Assembly (NCBI GenBank): GCA_038144425.1
Contig: JAYQNS010000002.1
Coordinates: 868,001 to 932,000 of the forward strand
Origin: Salivita marina
Lineage (GTDB): Bacteria; Pseudomonadota; Gammaproteobacteria; Pseudomonadales; Azotimanducaceae
Direction: 5' to 3'
Length of the DNA stretch: 64,000 bases
The stretch's first letter is position 1. The number at the start of each line of letters is the position of its first letter. The position numbers and the translations under genes are program-made. Below, one piece after another: positions 44,452 to 52,367 of this stretch. The notes under the pieces are model-generated. The model was not told where the DNA came from. It saw only the letters and a program-made list of their open reading frames with translations, and did not search any database.

Positions 44452-44988
44452 ATGACCTTACGATTTTTGAATCCGAGCCATGAGGCGCAGGCCCAGGCCT
44501 TTGCTCCGGCGCCTCGCCCGGCGAGCCTCTCGGGCGGCACTGTGGGCTTTATCTCGAACGGTAAGGAAGGTACGAAGGGCTTCTTCGCCCATCTTGAAGC
44601 CTTGCTTCGAGAGCACCTTGGCGTAGCGGAGGTGCTATGGCGCACCAAAAGCAATTACAGCGCCCCTGCGGAGCCGGAAATCCTCGCCGACGTAGCGGCA
44701 TGGGACTTTGCCATCACGGGCCTGGGCGATTGAGGCAGCTGTTCGTCGTGCAGTTTGCATGACGCGATGGCCGCCGAGCGCCTAGGTACCCCCGCACTGG
44801 GGGTCATGACGGAAGCTTTTGTGGACGCGGCGGAGGCCATGGCCGGTGCCCTGGGGGATTCTGCCTACGGCTTTGCGGTCATCCCCCATCCCGTAAGCAG
44901 CGCAACGGACGCCGGGCTTCGAGCCCGGGCGGAAGCGACCCTTCATCAGCTCAGCGCCCAGTTGGGCGTCCGGTCGGGAAGCGTGTAA
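44452..44988 (+). CDS. UGSC-family selenoprotein (Sec at codon 94, UGA read through)
   Basis: 178 residues if UGA 44731-44733 is read as selenocysteine. The frame reads AITGLGD-UGA-GSCSSCSLHDAM and continues without shift to TAA at 44986, through LGTPALGVMTEAFVDAAEAM and GFAVIPHPVSSATD. This is the UGSC motif with the expected neighbours of the known UGSC (seleno)protein family, whose members have Sec or Cys at this position. The residues after Sec, GSC and SSC, suggest a redox site. ATG 44452 follows GAAGGGAG. Third gene of a TetR-linked operon. The family's function is unknown. Reading the UGA as stop would leave 93 residues and an untranslated conserved half. Confidence 0.85.
44731..44764 (+). 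promoter_or_regulatory. Putative bacterial SECIS hairpin after UGA
   Basis: Ten bases after the UGA, CGTCGTGCA (44744-44752) pairs with TGCATGACG (44756-44764; one G-U pair) to form a 9-bp stem with loop GTT at 44753-44755. The loop starts 19 bases after the UGA and its first base is G, which fits the described bacterial SECIS rules. It also encodes the conserved SSCSLHD residues, so part of its form may follow from protein conservation. Confidence 0.7.
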
Positions 44989-45113
44989 GTGCCACTCCAC
45001 TTTACCGAAAGGGGCGATTACGAAGCGTCCTTTATCCCGCGCGCTTGGCAAAAATAGCTGGAGCTGAGCTTACGATCGGGTTACTCCCTGCTGATCCACA
45101 GGGAGATCGCACA

Positions 45114-45761
45114 ATGAAAAAAGCATTCCTTATTTTCTCGATGATCTTTGGCAGCGCCATGGCGACCGCGAAGCCCTTGGGGGTTGCTATTTGGGACCCG
45201 ACGCCAGGAAAGGCGCCGCAGATGATCGCCTCCGCCCAGGCGGCGGCAGAGATTCATCGTAGCCTTGGGGCTACGGTGGCCATGCACCTTGATACCCTTG
45301 GTCGGCTCCATTACGTGGTCACCTTTGAGGATTGGGATGGCTGGGCCAGATTCAATGAGGCCCTTCCGACGAGCGACGCTTGGCGCCAGTGGCAGGGCCG
45401 GGCCGCTGCCGATCCCGCGGCTAAGCAGGTGGAAAACTATTTCATGGAGGAGGTGGTATCCCCCGAGGCTCCGGGGCGCTTCACCCAGATCTATTTGTGG
45501 GAACCGCTCAATGGAAACGTCACCGCGTTCCTGCGTGATGCGCGCCAGGCCCGGGAGATTCACGAAGCCGCTGGCATCGACATCGGGATCAATGTCGACC
45601 AGATGAATCGCGTGCACTACGTGATGAGCTACCCTTCCCATGCAGCTTTTGCGGCTCAGCGGAAGGCGCCTAATGCAGATTTTCAAGCCTTTTCCCAGCG
45701 CTTCTCAGCGGCGCCCATTGGCCGACTTCTCGAGGTCTATACGGTAACAGCGCTACCCTAG
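45114..45761 (+). CDS. Secreted protein with two ferredoxin-like repeats
   Basis: 215 residues with a signal peptide (AFLIFSMIFGSAMATA, cleavage expected before KPLGV). The mature part holds two similar blocks: the first QAAAEIHRSLGATVAMHLDTLGRLHYVVTFEDWDGWARF (about 45-85) and the second DARQAREIHEAAGIDIGINVDQMNRVHYVMSYPSHAAFAA. The repetition points to a double ferredoxin-like (dimeric alpha/beta barrel) domain, similar in layout to NIPSNAP/DUF1330-type proteins. Function unknown. ATG 45114 is preceded by AGGGAG. It lies about 125 bases after the UGSC gene with its own upstream region, then a cupin gene 25 bases on. Confidence 0.7.
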   Translation: MKKAFLIFSMIFGSAMATAKPLGVAIWDPTPGKAPQMIASAQAAAEIHRSLGATVAMHLDTLGRLHYVVTFEDWDGWARFNEALPTSDAWRQWQGRAAADPAAKQVENYFMEEVVSPEAPGRFTQIYLWEPLNGNVTAFLRDARQAREIHEAAGIDIGINVDQMNRVHYVMSYPSHAAFAAQRKAPNADFQAFSQRFSAAPIGRLLEVYTVTALP

Positions 45762-45786
45762 GGGGCGACGAGACAGGAGCATAGAC

Positions 45787-46143
45787 GTGGTTGGCAGCGT
45801 GGAAGTAGAGAGCTTTTCAAGCAGCAGTGAAGTAAACACCCCGCCGAACGCGCGGGTAGAGGCCGTTGTGGTTGGTGGGCAACGGGTAATGCGATTGACT
45901 CTGGCTCCCGGATGGCACTGGGGCACCGATATCCGCCCCGGAGTCGGTACGGATCAGTGTCAGGCGAGTCACCTTGGCGTCATTGTTTCCGGAGCCGTGG
46001 AGGTCGTCCATGAAGATGGGACGACGAAGGTTTATCGGGCTGGCGATGCCTATTCCATCGCGCCGGGACATGATGCTCGGGTCCTTGGCGACGAGGTCGC
46101 AGTGTGCTTCGAATTCCAAGGCGCCTGGGGGGAGTCGGGGTAG
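45787..46143 (+). CDS. Cupin domain protein
   Basis: 118-residue single beta-barrel cupin. Motif 1 is RLTLAPGWHWGTDIRPG through CQASHLGVIVSG and motif 2 is GDAYSIAPGHDARVLGDE; the metal-binding His residues expected in cupins are present at HW, SHLG and GHD. It probably binds a small ligand or metal; enzymatic or sensor role unclear. GTG 45787 start, spaced 25 bases from the preceding gene in the same direction. Confidence 0.8.
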   Translation: MVGSVEVESFSSSSEVNTPPNARVEAVVVGGQRVMRLTLAPGWHWGTDIRPGVGTDQCQASHLGVIVSGAVEVVHEDGTTKVYRAGDAYSIAPGHDARVLGDEVAVCFEFQGAWGESG

Positions 46144-46164
46144 GCTCGAGGGCGATTTTTGAAG

Positions 46165-46288
46165 GCATACGTTTATGCTCATTTGTAATAAAAAATTAAT
46201 GACAATTATCAATAGACGCGTCAATAAATTGACGATATGGTCAGGAGGGTTAAGAAGTTAAAGAGAAAAGCATGCCGGAACGGTATGC
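46165..46288 (+). promoter_or_regulatory. Two inverted repeats with shared half-sites before the LysR gene
   Basis: GCATA-CGTT-TATGC (46165-46178) and the imperfect GCATGCC-N5-GGTATGC (46270-46288) both carry GCAT/ATGC half-sites in the AT-rich 165-base gap before the LysR ATG. They may be LysR autoregulation sites, though LysR boxes are usually T-N11-A and this is by eye only. Confidence 0.35.
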
Positions 46289-46309
46289 ATGTACCTCGGG
46301 GGAGGGACC

Positions 46310-47267
46310 ATGCTCAGCTTGTCTCAATTCAAACAGATCGTCGCGCTTTCCGAGCACGGAAGCTTCACCCTCGCTGCGGAAGCGGTTGGCCTTTCCCACT
46401 CGGCGCTCAGCCAGACCCTCACTCGCCTTGAAGAGCACTATGGCGTTCTGTTTTTCCAGCGTCTCGGCCGGACCCTTTTGCTCACCCCTGCGGGGCGCGT
46501 ATTTTTACAGGCGGCCAGGCAGAGTTTGGCGGCATTCTCCGATGCCGAGTCGTCCCTTCGGGCAATCAATGAAGTTGATGGCGGACGGGTTTTGATCGGC
46601 GTTGATCCTGTCCTTCGCATGATCCTGCCCGCGGATTTTTGCCATCTCCTTAAGCAGTCGAACCCCGCCGTGGGTCTTGAGCTGCGCTATGCGAACTGGG
46701 AGGTGGCAAGCCCGCTGCTCAAAAGGGGGCAATTTAACCTATGGCTTGGACCCGAGCCTGAGAATTTCGAAGGCCTTGTCCGAATTTACGCCCAGGACAC
46801 GCCTTCGGCGGGCTTCTTTGCGGTTTGGGATTCACCCTATGCGAGCGGGCATTACACCCTTGATGCGCTGGTTAGCCAGGCGTCTCTGGCCGTTCCCCCT
46901 GCCGCGGAACTTTGGCGCCGTTCTTCTTGAATGCCTTCCAGCGGAAAAGCATGCCGGAGTGGTCTCGCGCTCGGCTTTCGATCTGGTATCGGAAAATCTG
47001 GAGGATCTCATCTGCTTCGCGCGACAGCCTGATCAGGTTTCTCTCATTCCCTTATGCGCGATGCCTCAGAAACTTCAGCGGAAGTACGGCTTGGCGCGGG
47101 TACGGGTTGAGGATTTCCCTGATGCCTCCGCGGGAAGGATGGTGTTGGCGTGCTTGGATGGTCTTCCCCTTGACCCAAGCAGCGAGTCTCTGTTGAAACC
47201 GCTCATTGGGATCCTTGATCGCCTCGGGGCAGGGGAAAACGAGGACGCGATTTCCCTCGCTAGCTAA
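46310..47267 (+). CDS. LysR-family regulator (frame interrupted by a 1-base insertion)
   Basis: 318 residues after repair. N-terminal winged helix: LSLSQFKQIVALSEHGSFTLAAEAVGLSHSALSQTLTRLEEHYGVLFFQRLGRTLLLTPAG, a complete LysR DNA-binding region. The effector domain runs until SLAVPP, where the frame shifts to a stop. Removing one base from the C5 run at 46895-46899 gives VPLPRNFGAVLLECLPAEKHAG and continues to SLAS. This is the only case in the window needing a base removed, not added. ATG 46310 follows GGGGGAGGGA. A low-GC gap upstream. Target unknown; the cupin pair upstream is a guess. Confidence 0.85.
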
Positions 47268-47429
47268 TTCGCCCCCAGCGGCAGTTTTTGCTTGCCAAGA
47301 TGTAAGGGCGGCTTACGAAGGATACCGCTGATCCTTTTTTCAAAACGATTTTGCCTTTCTTCCCCTTCGCTTTAGGGGGCGCTTAGCTTGGGGCCGTGCC
47401 GGGAAACGGCGTCAGCTGAGGATTCATTG

Positions 47430-47858
47430 ATGAAAAGATTAGCGCTTGTCCTCCTAGGGTTTCTTTTCCCCGCGCTTGCGGCAGCCGAGCAGCAAGACCT
47501 GAGTTTTGTACCCCGGCAAGCCCAGGCCACCATGACGGTAACGTCTGTGGTTATTGGGGCGGAGCAAACCCACATTTCAGCGGAAGGTGCCATGGGGGCC
47601 TACGGAAAGGTCTATGTCACCTACCATTTGCATCGGGATGGATCGGCGACTCAGGGATCGGTGTCTGGGGCCGGTCGCGGGTTTATTGATGCCGACACCA
47701 TGGCTTCCGGAACCTTTCGCGGTGCCTGGCGCCGGGAGGGCTCACGGATCTATATGACGAACGTTGTGAACCTCTCCGATGGCTCGCAAAATCTCGACAT
47801 GATCGAGTTCGACGGCCGGGACAACACAATTTCCGTGCGAGCTTACGTCTTACATTGA
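47430..47858 (+). CDS. Secreted beta-rich protein of unknown function
   Basis: 142 residues with signal peptide (ALVLLGFLFPALAAA). The mature chain is strand-rich with small residues: QATMTVTSVVIGAEQTHI, KVYVTYHLHRDGSATQG, GRGFIDADTMASGTFRGAW, GSRIYMTNVVNLSDG and NTISVRAYVLH. This looks like a small beta-barrel, akin to allene-oxide-cyclase-like or lipocalin-type domains, without a definite match. ATG 47430 after GAGG. Ended by a rho-independent terminator 20 bases on. Confidence 0.65.
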   Translation: MKRLALVLLGFLFPALAAAEQQDLSFVPRQAQATMTVTSVVIGAEQTHISAEGAMGAYGKVYVTYHLHRDGSATQGSVSGAGRGFIDADTMASGTFRGAWRREGSRIYMTNVVNLSDGSQNLDMIEFDGRDNTISVRAYVLH

Positions 47859-47876
47859 CCCTCTAGCGGTCCCCTT

Positions 47877-47920
47877 CGTCCGGGGTTCCCTTCCTGCGGG
47901 GGGTCCCGGACGCCTTTTTT
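47877..47920 (+). terminator. Rho-independent terminator
   Basis: An 8-bp perfect stem CGTCCGGG (47877-47884) with CCCGGACG (47905-47912), followed by CC and six T residues (47915-47920), ends the secreted-protein gene. The 20-base loop is long. It lies just before the convergent acyl-CoA ligase end at 47941. Confidence 0.7.
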
Positions 47921-47940
47921 GGGTTGCCTCGGCTGTGGCC

Positions 47941-49500
47941 TCAGACGATCTTTGAGGGGCCGTCTCCCCAGTACTCATCGCGAAGCAGGCGCTTGTACAA
48001 CTTGCCCGTGGGAAGACGGGGGAGGGCCTCCCGATAGTCAATAGACCGCGGTAGCTTCTGGCGAGATAGGTGTTCTCGAAGGTAAGCCAGCAGTCCTTCC
48101 GTAGTGGCCTCGCCCTCGTCGATGCCGGGCATGAGCTGCACCACCGCCTTGACCTCTTCTCCAAGATCGACGTTGGGTACGCCAAAGACCGCCGCATCGG
48201 CAACCCAGGGGTGGGAAATCAGGAGGTCTTCGCATTCTTGGGGGTAAATGTTCACGCCCCCGGAGATGATCATGAAGGTTTTCCGGTCCGTGAGATAAAG
48301 GAAGCCATCGTCATCCACGTAACCCACATCCCCCACCGTGGTATGGGTGCCGTCGGCGGAGGTGGCTTCCTGGGTTTTCTCCGGGTCGTTGTGATAGGCG
48401 AATTCCGAAGCGGTCTTAAACCAGAGCGTACCTGAGGTCCCGTTCGGCACGGGATCGTTGTTTTCGTCGAGAACGGCCAACTCCCCTAAAACGATCTTTC
48501 CCACCGTCCCAGGGTGGGCCAACCATTCCTCGCTGTTGCAGGCGGCAAAGCCGAGCCCCTCCGTAGCGCCGTAGTACTCATGAATGATCGGTCCCCACCA
48601 TTCGATCATGGCTTGCTTCACGGCCACGGGGCAGGGTGCTGCTGCGTGCACGGCGACCTTGAGGCTCTTGAGGTTGTGGATCTGCCGAGCTTCTTCGGGA
48701 AGCTTTAGGAGGCGGCTGAACATGGTCGGTACGAGCTGGCTATGGGTGACGCCGTAGCGCTCGATGAGGGCGAGGTAGCGCTCCGGGTCAAACTTGGCCA
48801 TCACGATCACCGTGCCCCCGATGCGTAGGGTAAGCCCGACGGCGGCCTGGGGCGCTGAGTGATAGAGGGGCGCCGGGGAGAGGTAGATCATATCCTCCCG
48901 GTAAAGCCAGAGATCTCTAAGAAAATAGTAGAGCGGAAGCATGTCCGCCGGGGCCTGGGCCGGCAAAGGGCGAATGATGCCCTTGGGCCGACCGGTGGTA
49001 CCGGAGGAGTAGAGCATGGAGGTGCCGAGCCATTCCTCGGCGAGCGGCGCCTCCGGAAAGGCGGCGACGGCGCGCTCGTAGTCTTGGTAGCGCGTTTCGT
49101 CGGGGAGGACGTCCGCGCCGTCGACCACCAGTACGGTCTTGATGCCCGGGCAATCCGCCAACGCTTCCTGCGCCACCGCAAGCTTTTCCCGGGAGGTAAT
49201 GAGCACCTGGGATTCGGAATTCTGGAGAATGTAAGCGAGTTCGCTGCCCGTCAGATAGGCATTGATGCAGGTGTAATAGAGGCCGCTGCGCTCGCCAGCG
49301 GCGCAGGTTTCCAGGTAGGGGAGATTGTTCTCCATAAAAATCGCGTAATGATCTAGGCGCTCGAGGCCCTGCGCTTCAAGGAAGTGCGCCAGGCGATTGG
49401 CCCGGGCTTCAAACTCTGCGTAGGTCAGTTGAGCGCCGGTCTCCGCGAGGATGACCGCTGGTCGCTCGGGATGCTGCTGGGCATAAGGTCCTGGATACAC
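47941..49500 (-). CDS. AMP-binding acyl-CoA synthetase
   Basis: 519-residue ANL ligase forming an acyl-CoA from ATP, CoA and an acid. Motifs: MLYSSGTTGRPKGIIRP, YYGATEGLG, VGDVGYVDDDGFLYLTDR, FMIISGGVNIYPQE and the catalytic Lys in LPTGKLYKR. It differs clearly from the ligase at 4742, resembling short-domain ligases of steroid or CoA-catabolic clusters that carry a bulky acid. ATG 49500; no signal peptide. Divergent from iorA with 140 bases between. Confidence 0.9.
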   Translation of the reverse strand: MYPGPYAQQHPERPAVILAETGAQLTYAEFEARANRLAHFLEAQGLERLDHYAIFMENNLPYLETCAAGERSGLYYTCINAYLTGSELAYILQNSESQVLITSREKLAVAQEALADCPGIKTVLVVDGADVLPDETRYQDYERAVAAFPEAPLAEEWLGTSMLYSSGTTGRPKGIIRPLPAQAPADMLPLYYFLRDLWLYREDMIYLSPAPLYHSAPQAAVGLTLRIGGTVIVMAKFDPERYLALIERYGVTHSQLVPTMFSRLLKLPEEARQIHNLKSLKVAVHAAAPCPVAVKQAMIEWWGPIIHEYYGATEGLGFAACNSEEWLAHPGTVGKIVLGELAVLDENNDPVPNGTSGTLWFKTASEFAYHNDPEKTQEATSADGTHTTVGDVGYVDDDGFLYLTDRKTFMIISGGVNIYPQECEDLLISHPWVADAAVFGVPNVDLGEEVKAVVQLMPGIDEGEATTEGLLAYLREHLSRQKLPRSIDYREALPRLPTGKLYKRLLRDEYWGDGPSKIV

Positions 49501-49644
49501 GGGTCTTCCCCTCCCCTTAGTCTTTGCCCCTATCCCACCACGCCCCTTTGGGCCATGGCAATGGCTGAGCGGCGCCCACCGTGGCTTGCGAGGGGCCTTT
49601 TCCCCTTGCTTTACTGAGGAACGGTTTGGGAGAGGAGAACCACC

Positions 49645-50109
49645 GTGACGGAATTTACGCTCAACGGAACGCCGGTGTCGTCGGCGAGTCCGGAAGATAC
49701 CCCCTTGCTATGGGTACTTCGGGACGAACTTGACCACAAGGGCACGAAATTTGGCTGCGGTATCGCCCAGTGCGGCGCCTGCACCGTTCACCTGGATGGC
49801 ACCCCCACCCGCGCCTGCGTCCTACCGCTTAGCGCCGTGGCGGGGCGGCAGGTCACGACTATCGAAGGGCTGGCTTCCGATGCGGGGGAGGCCTTGAAGG
49901 CAGCGTGGGTGTCGGAGCAGGTGCCGCAATGCGGCTACTGCCAGTCCGGGCAGCTCATGACCGCGGCAGCGCTGCTGGAGGCCAATCCCTCCCCAAGCGA
50001 TGACGAGATCGTCAACGCCATGAACGGCAATCTGTGTCGGTGCATGGCCTACGGGCGCATTAAGGCCGCGGTGAAGGTCGCCGCTGGGCGCGGGGAGGGG
50101 CAGGCATGA
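49645..50109 (+). CDS. iorA: [2Fe-2S] subunit of an isoquinoline 1-oxidoreductase-type enzyme
   Basis: 154 residues carrying two [2Fe-2S] clusters: the plant-ferredoxin-type KFGCGIAQCGACTVHLDG with CVLPLS, and the helical-domain QCGYCQSGQ with NLCRCMAYGRI. It passes electrons from the molybdenum subunit to an outside acceptor. Short two-subunit type without a FAD subunit, so the acceptor is likely a cytochrome. GTG start at 49645 with GGGAGAGGAG. ATGA overlap links it to the large subunit. The exact N-heterocycle or aldehyde substrate is unknown, and the gene symbol rests on family resemblance. Confidence 0.88.
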   Translation: MTEFTLNGTPVSSASPEDTPLLWVLRDELDHKGTKFGCGIAQCGACTVHLDGTPTRACVLPLSAVAGRQVTTIEGLASDAGEALKAAWVSEQVPQCGYCQSGQLMTAAALLEANPSPSDDEIVNAMNGNLCRCMAYGRIKAAVKVAAGRGEGQA

Positions 50110-52367
50110 GCCGTCTAATGAACCCCGATCTTTCCCGTCGTCGCTTCCTCGCCGGCGCCGTAGGCGGCAGCTGCATCATGGGCCTGGGGCTCGCCTTGCC
50201 CGGTTGCTCGCCAAGGGGTGCGGTGGAATCCCTCGCCGCCGCCCGCCCCGATGCCACCTTTGCCCCTAGTCTTTGGTATGAAATTGACGGCACGGGCGCC
50301 ACGCATATTTTTGTCACCAAGGCAGAGATGGGCCAGCACGTCGGCACGGCGCTTGCGCGCATCATTGCCGAGGAACTCGGCGCCGCGTGGTCCCAGGTCC
50401 GCATTACCCACGTGGATAGCCATCCCAAGTGGGGCGCCATGGTGACCGGCGGGTCCTGGTCCGTGCACACCTCCTTCAAGGCCTTGTCCCAGGCCGGCGC
50501 TGCCGGGCGCCAGCTTCTGCAGGCAGCGGGGGCAGCGCAGCTCGGCGTTGCCGTGGAGGCCTGCACCGTTGCGGACGGACAGGTCAGCGCCGGGGGCAAG
50601 AGCGTTAGCTTTGGCACCCTCGTCTCCGCCGGCCTGCCAGAGACAGAGCTTTCCGCGGAGGCCCTGGATGCGCTGCCGCTTAAGGCCCCGGAGGCGCGCC
50701 AGCTGTTGGGCAAACCCGTGGCAGCCCTGGATGTCCCGGCAAAAAGCGCCGGGGAGGCGGTCTACGGTTTAGATGCGACGCTGCCGAACATGGTCTACGC
50801 CGTGCCGCTCCTGCCGCCCACGCGCTACGGTAGCGTGCTCACGCGCCTTGAGGATGGCGCCGCCGGATCGGTGCCGGGCTTTCTGCAAACGCTGCGGATT
50901 GATGATCCGAGTGAAACGATTCAAGGCTGGGGCCTGGTAATCGCGGAGAGCTTACCTGCGGCCTGGAAGGCGGCGGAAAAGGTAAACGCGGAATGGACGC
51001 CTGGGCCCACGGCCGCGGTCGATGAGGCCGCCATCCTTGCCGAGGGGACGCGCCTTGCGGACGATCCCGGGGAAGGGGTGCGAGTGGTGGACCACGGGGA
51101 GATCGACAGCGTGCTCGCTGGCGCTACGAGGACCCTATCGGCCCATTACCGTACGGCGTCAGCGCTTCACTTCACCCTCGAGCCACAGAACGCCCTCGCC
51201 CATTTCGATGAGGCGGGGCATTGCCATATCCACGGGGGCAATCAGTGGCAGTCCCTGATTCTGCCCGTGCTCTCCGAGGCCCTGGGGCTCCCGGAAACGA
51301 ACATCACGCTCCACCAGTATGCTCTCGGTGGCGGCTACGGACGCCGCCTCTTCGGCGACCAAATGATTCCCGCGGCTCTCGCAGCCCGGGCCCTTGGGCG
51401 TCCCGTAAAGCTCGTGTTGAATCGGGACCAAGACAGCCGCTTCGACTGCGTGCGCTCCCCGAGCGTCTGCCGCTTCGATGCGGCGCTCGATGCCGCGGGG
51501 GATGTGCTGGGCATCGACCATGGGGTGGCCGCCGGCTGGCCCACCCTGTCCATGGCGCCGAGCTTTCTTGCGCCGGGGCTGAATGACAGTGGCCGTTTCG
51601 ACAGCTTCTCCGTTAGCGGCGCGGACCACTGGTACACCTTGCCCGCGCACCGGGTTCGGGCCATCAACAATCCCCTCGCGCAAAAAACCTTTCTCCCGGG
51701 GTGGCTTCGGGCCGTGGGTCCGGGATGGGTTGGCTGGGGGGTGGAATCCTTCATGGATGAACTCGCCCACGCCCAGGGGGTGGATCCCATCGAATTCCGC
51801 CTCGCGCGCCTGGACGGCGCCGGTCCCAACGGCGGCGATGGGCCCGCGAATGAGGGGGGCGCGCTCCGTCTCCGGGCGGTCCTGGAAACGGTGCGCGAAC
51901 GCTCGGGCTGGGGCCGATCCCTGCCGAAGGGCTCGGGCCTTGGGGTGGCCGTCGCTCATGGTCAGGAGCGGGGCATGCCCACCTGGACCGCCTGCGTGGC
52001 CGAAGTGGCCGTTGCCGGCGATGCGGTGTCCGTGAAGAAGCTTTGGCAGGTCATCGACGTCGGTACGGTGATCGATCCCGGTGGGGCTCGGGCGCAGGCG
52101 GAAGGGGCCATGCTGTGGGGTCTCAGTCTCGCGCTCCATGAGGGCACGGCCTTCGAAGCCGGTCAGGTGCAGGACCGGAACCTCGATCGCTATACGCCCC
52201 TGCGCATGAAGGATGTGCCCGAGCTCGATATCCACTTCGCCGAGAGCACGGCCTTCCCCAGCGGTTTGGGGGAGCCGCCGCTCATTGCCGTGGCCCCGGC
52301 CATCGGCAATGCGATCTTCGCCGCCACGGGGAAGCGAGTGCGGGATCTTCCTATCCGCCTTAGCTAG
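50106..52367 (+). CDS. iorB: Molybdenum cofactor subunit of an isoquinoline 1-oxidoreductase-type enzyme
   Basis: 753-residue xanthine-oxidase-family large subunit, hydroxylating a N-heterocycle or aldehyde with water as oxygen source. A Tat signal is visible, RRRFLAGAVGGSCIMGLG, followed by LALPGC; the Cys is placed as in a lipobox, so it may be a Tat-exported lipoprotein. Moco-binding segments: HIHGGNQWQSL, ALGGGYGRRL and the C-terminal GLGEPPLIAVAPAIGNAIFAATGKR with the catalytic Glu region. Partner of iorA, ATGA overlap. The two-subunit type works in the periplasm with cytochrome acceptors. Ends convergent with the APC permease, eight-base overlap. Confidence 0.9.
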   Translation: MSRLMNPDLSRRRFLAGAVGGSCIMGLGLALPGCSPRGAVESLAAARPDATFAPSLWYEIDGTGATHIFVTKAEMGQHVGTALARIIAEELGAAWSQVRITHVDSHPKWGAMVTGGSWSVHTSFKALSQAGAAGRQLLQAAGAAQLGVAVEACTVADGQVSAGGKSVSFGTLVSAGLPETELSAEALDALPLKAPEARQLLGKPVAALDVPAKSAGEAVYGLDATLPNMVYAVPLLPPTRYGSVLTRLEDGAAGSVPGFLQTLRIDDPSETIQGWGLVIAESLPAAWKAAEKVNAEWTPGPTAAVDEAAILAEGTRLADDPGEGVRVVDHGEIDSVLAGATRTLSAHYRTASALHFTLEPQNALAHFDEAGHCHIHGGNQWQSLILPVLSEALGLPETNITLHQYALGGGYGRRLFGDQMIPAALAARALGRPVKLVLNRDQDSRFDCVRSPSVCRFDAALDAAGDVLGIDHGVAAGWPTLSMAPSFLAPGLNDSGRFDSFSVSGADHWYTLPAHRVRAINNPLAQKTFLPGWLRAVGPGWVGWGVESFMDELAHAQGVDPIEFRLARLDGAGPNGGDGPANEGGALRLRAVLETVRERSGWGRSLPKGSGLGVAVAHGQERGMPTWTACVAEVAVAGDAVSVKKLWQVIDVGTVIDPGGARAQAEGAMLWGLSLALHEGTAFEAGQVQDRNLDRYTPLRMKDVPELDIHFAESTAFPSGLGEPPLIAVAPAIGNAIFAATGKRVRDLPIRLS

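Noticed and set aside
44452..44733. Reading the UGSC gene as a short truncated protein or pseudogene
   Set aside because: The frame continues after TGA with conserved family sequence and the UGSC motif; a selenocysteine codon explains this without damage.
46270..46288. The inverted repeat before LysR as a member of the TAATGC dyad regulon
   Set aside because: Its half-sites (GCAT/ATGC) and spacing do not match TAATGC-N4-CATTA.
47268..47429. GGAT-N7-ATCC followed by six T residues (about 47317-47340) as a terminator of the LysR gene
   Set aside because: The stem is only four base pairs, too weak to call.
51159..52235. A 358-codon minus-strand open frame inside iorB
   Set aside because: Antisense to conserved molybdenum-binding motifs; low-complexity composition of a shadow frame.
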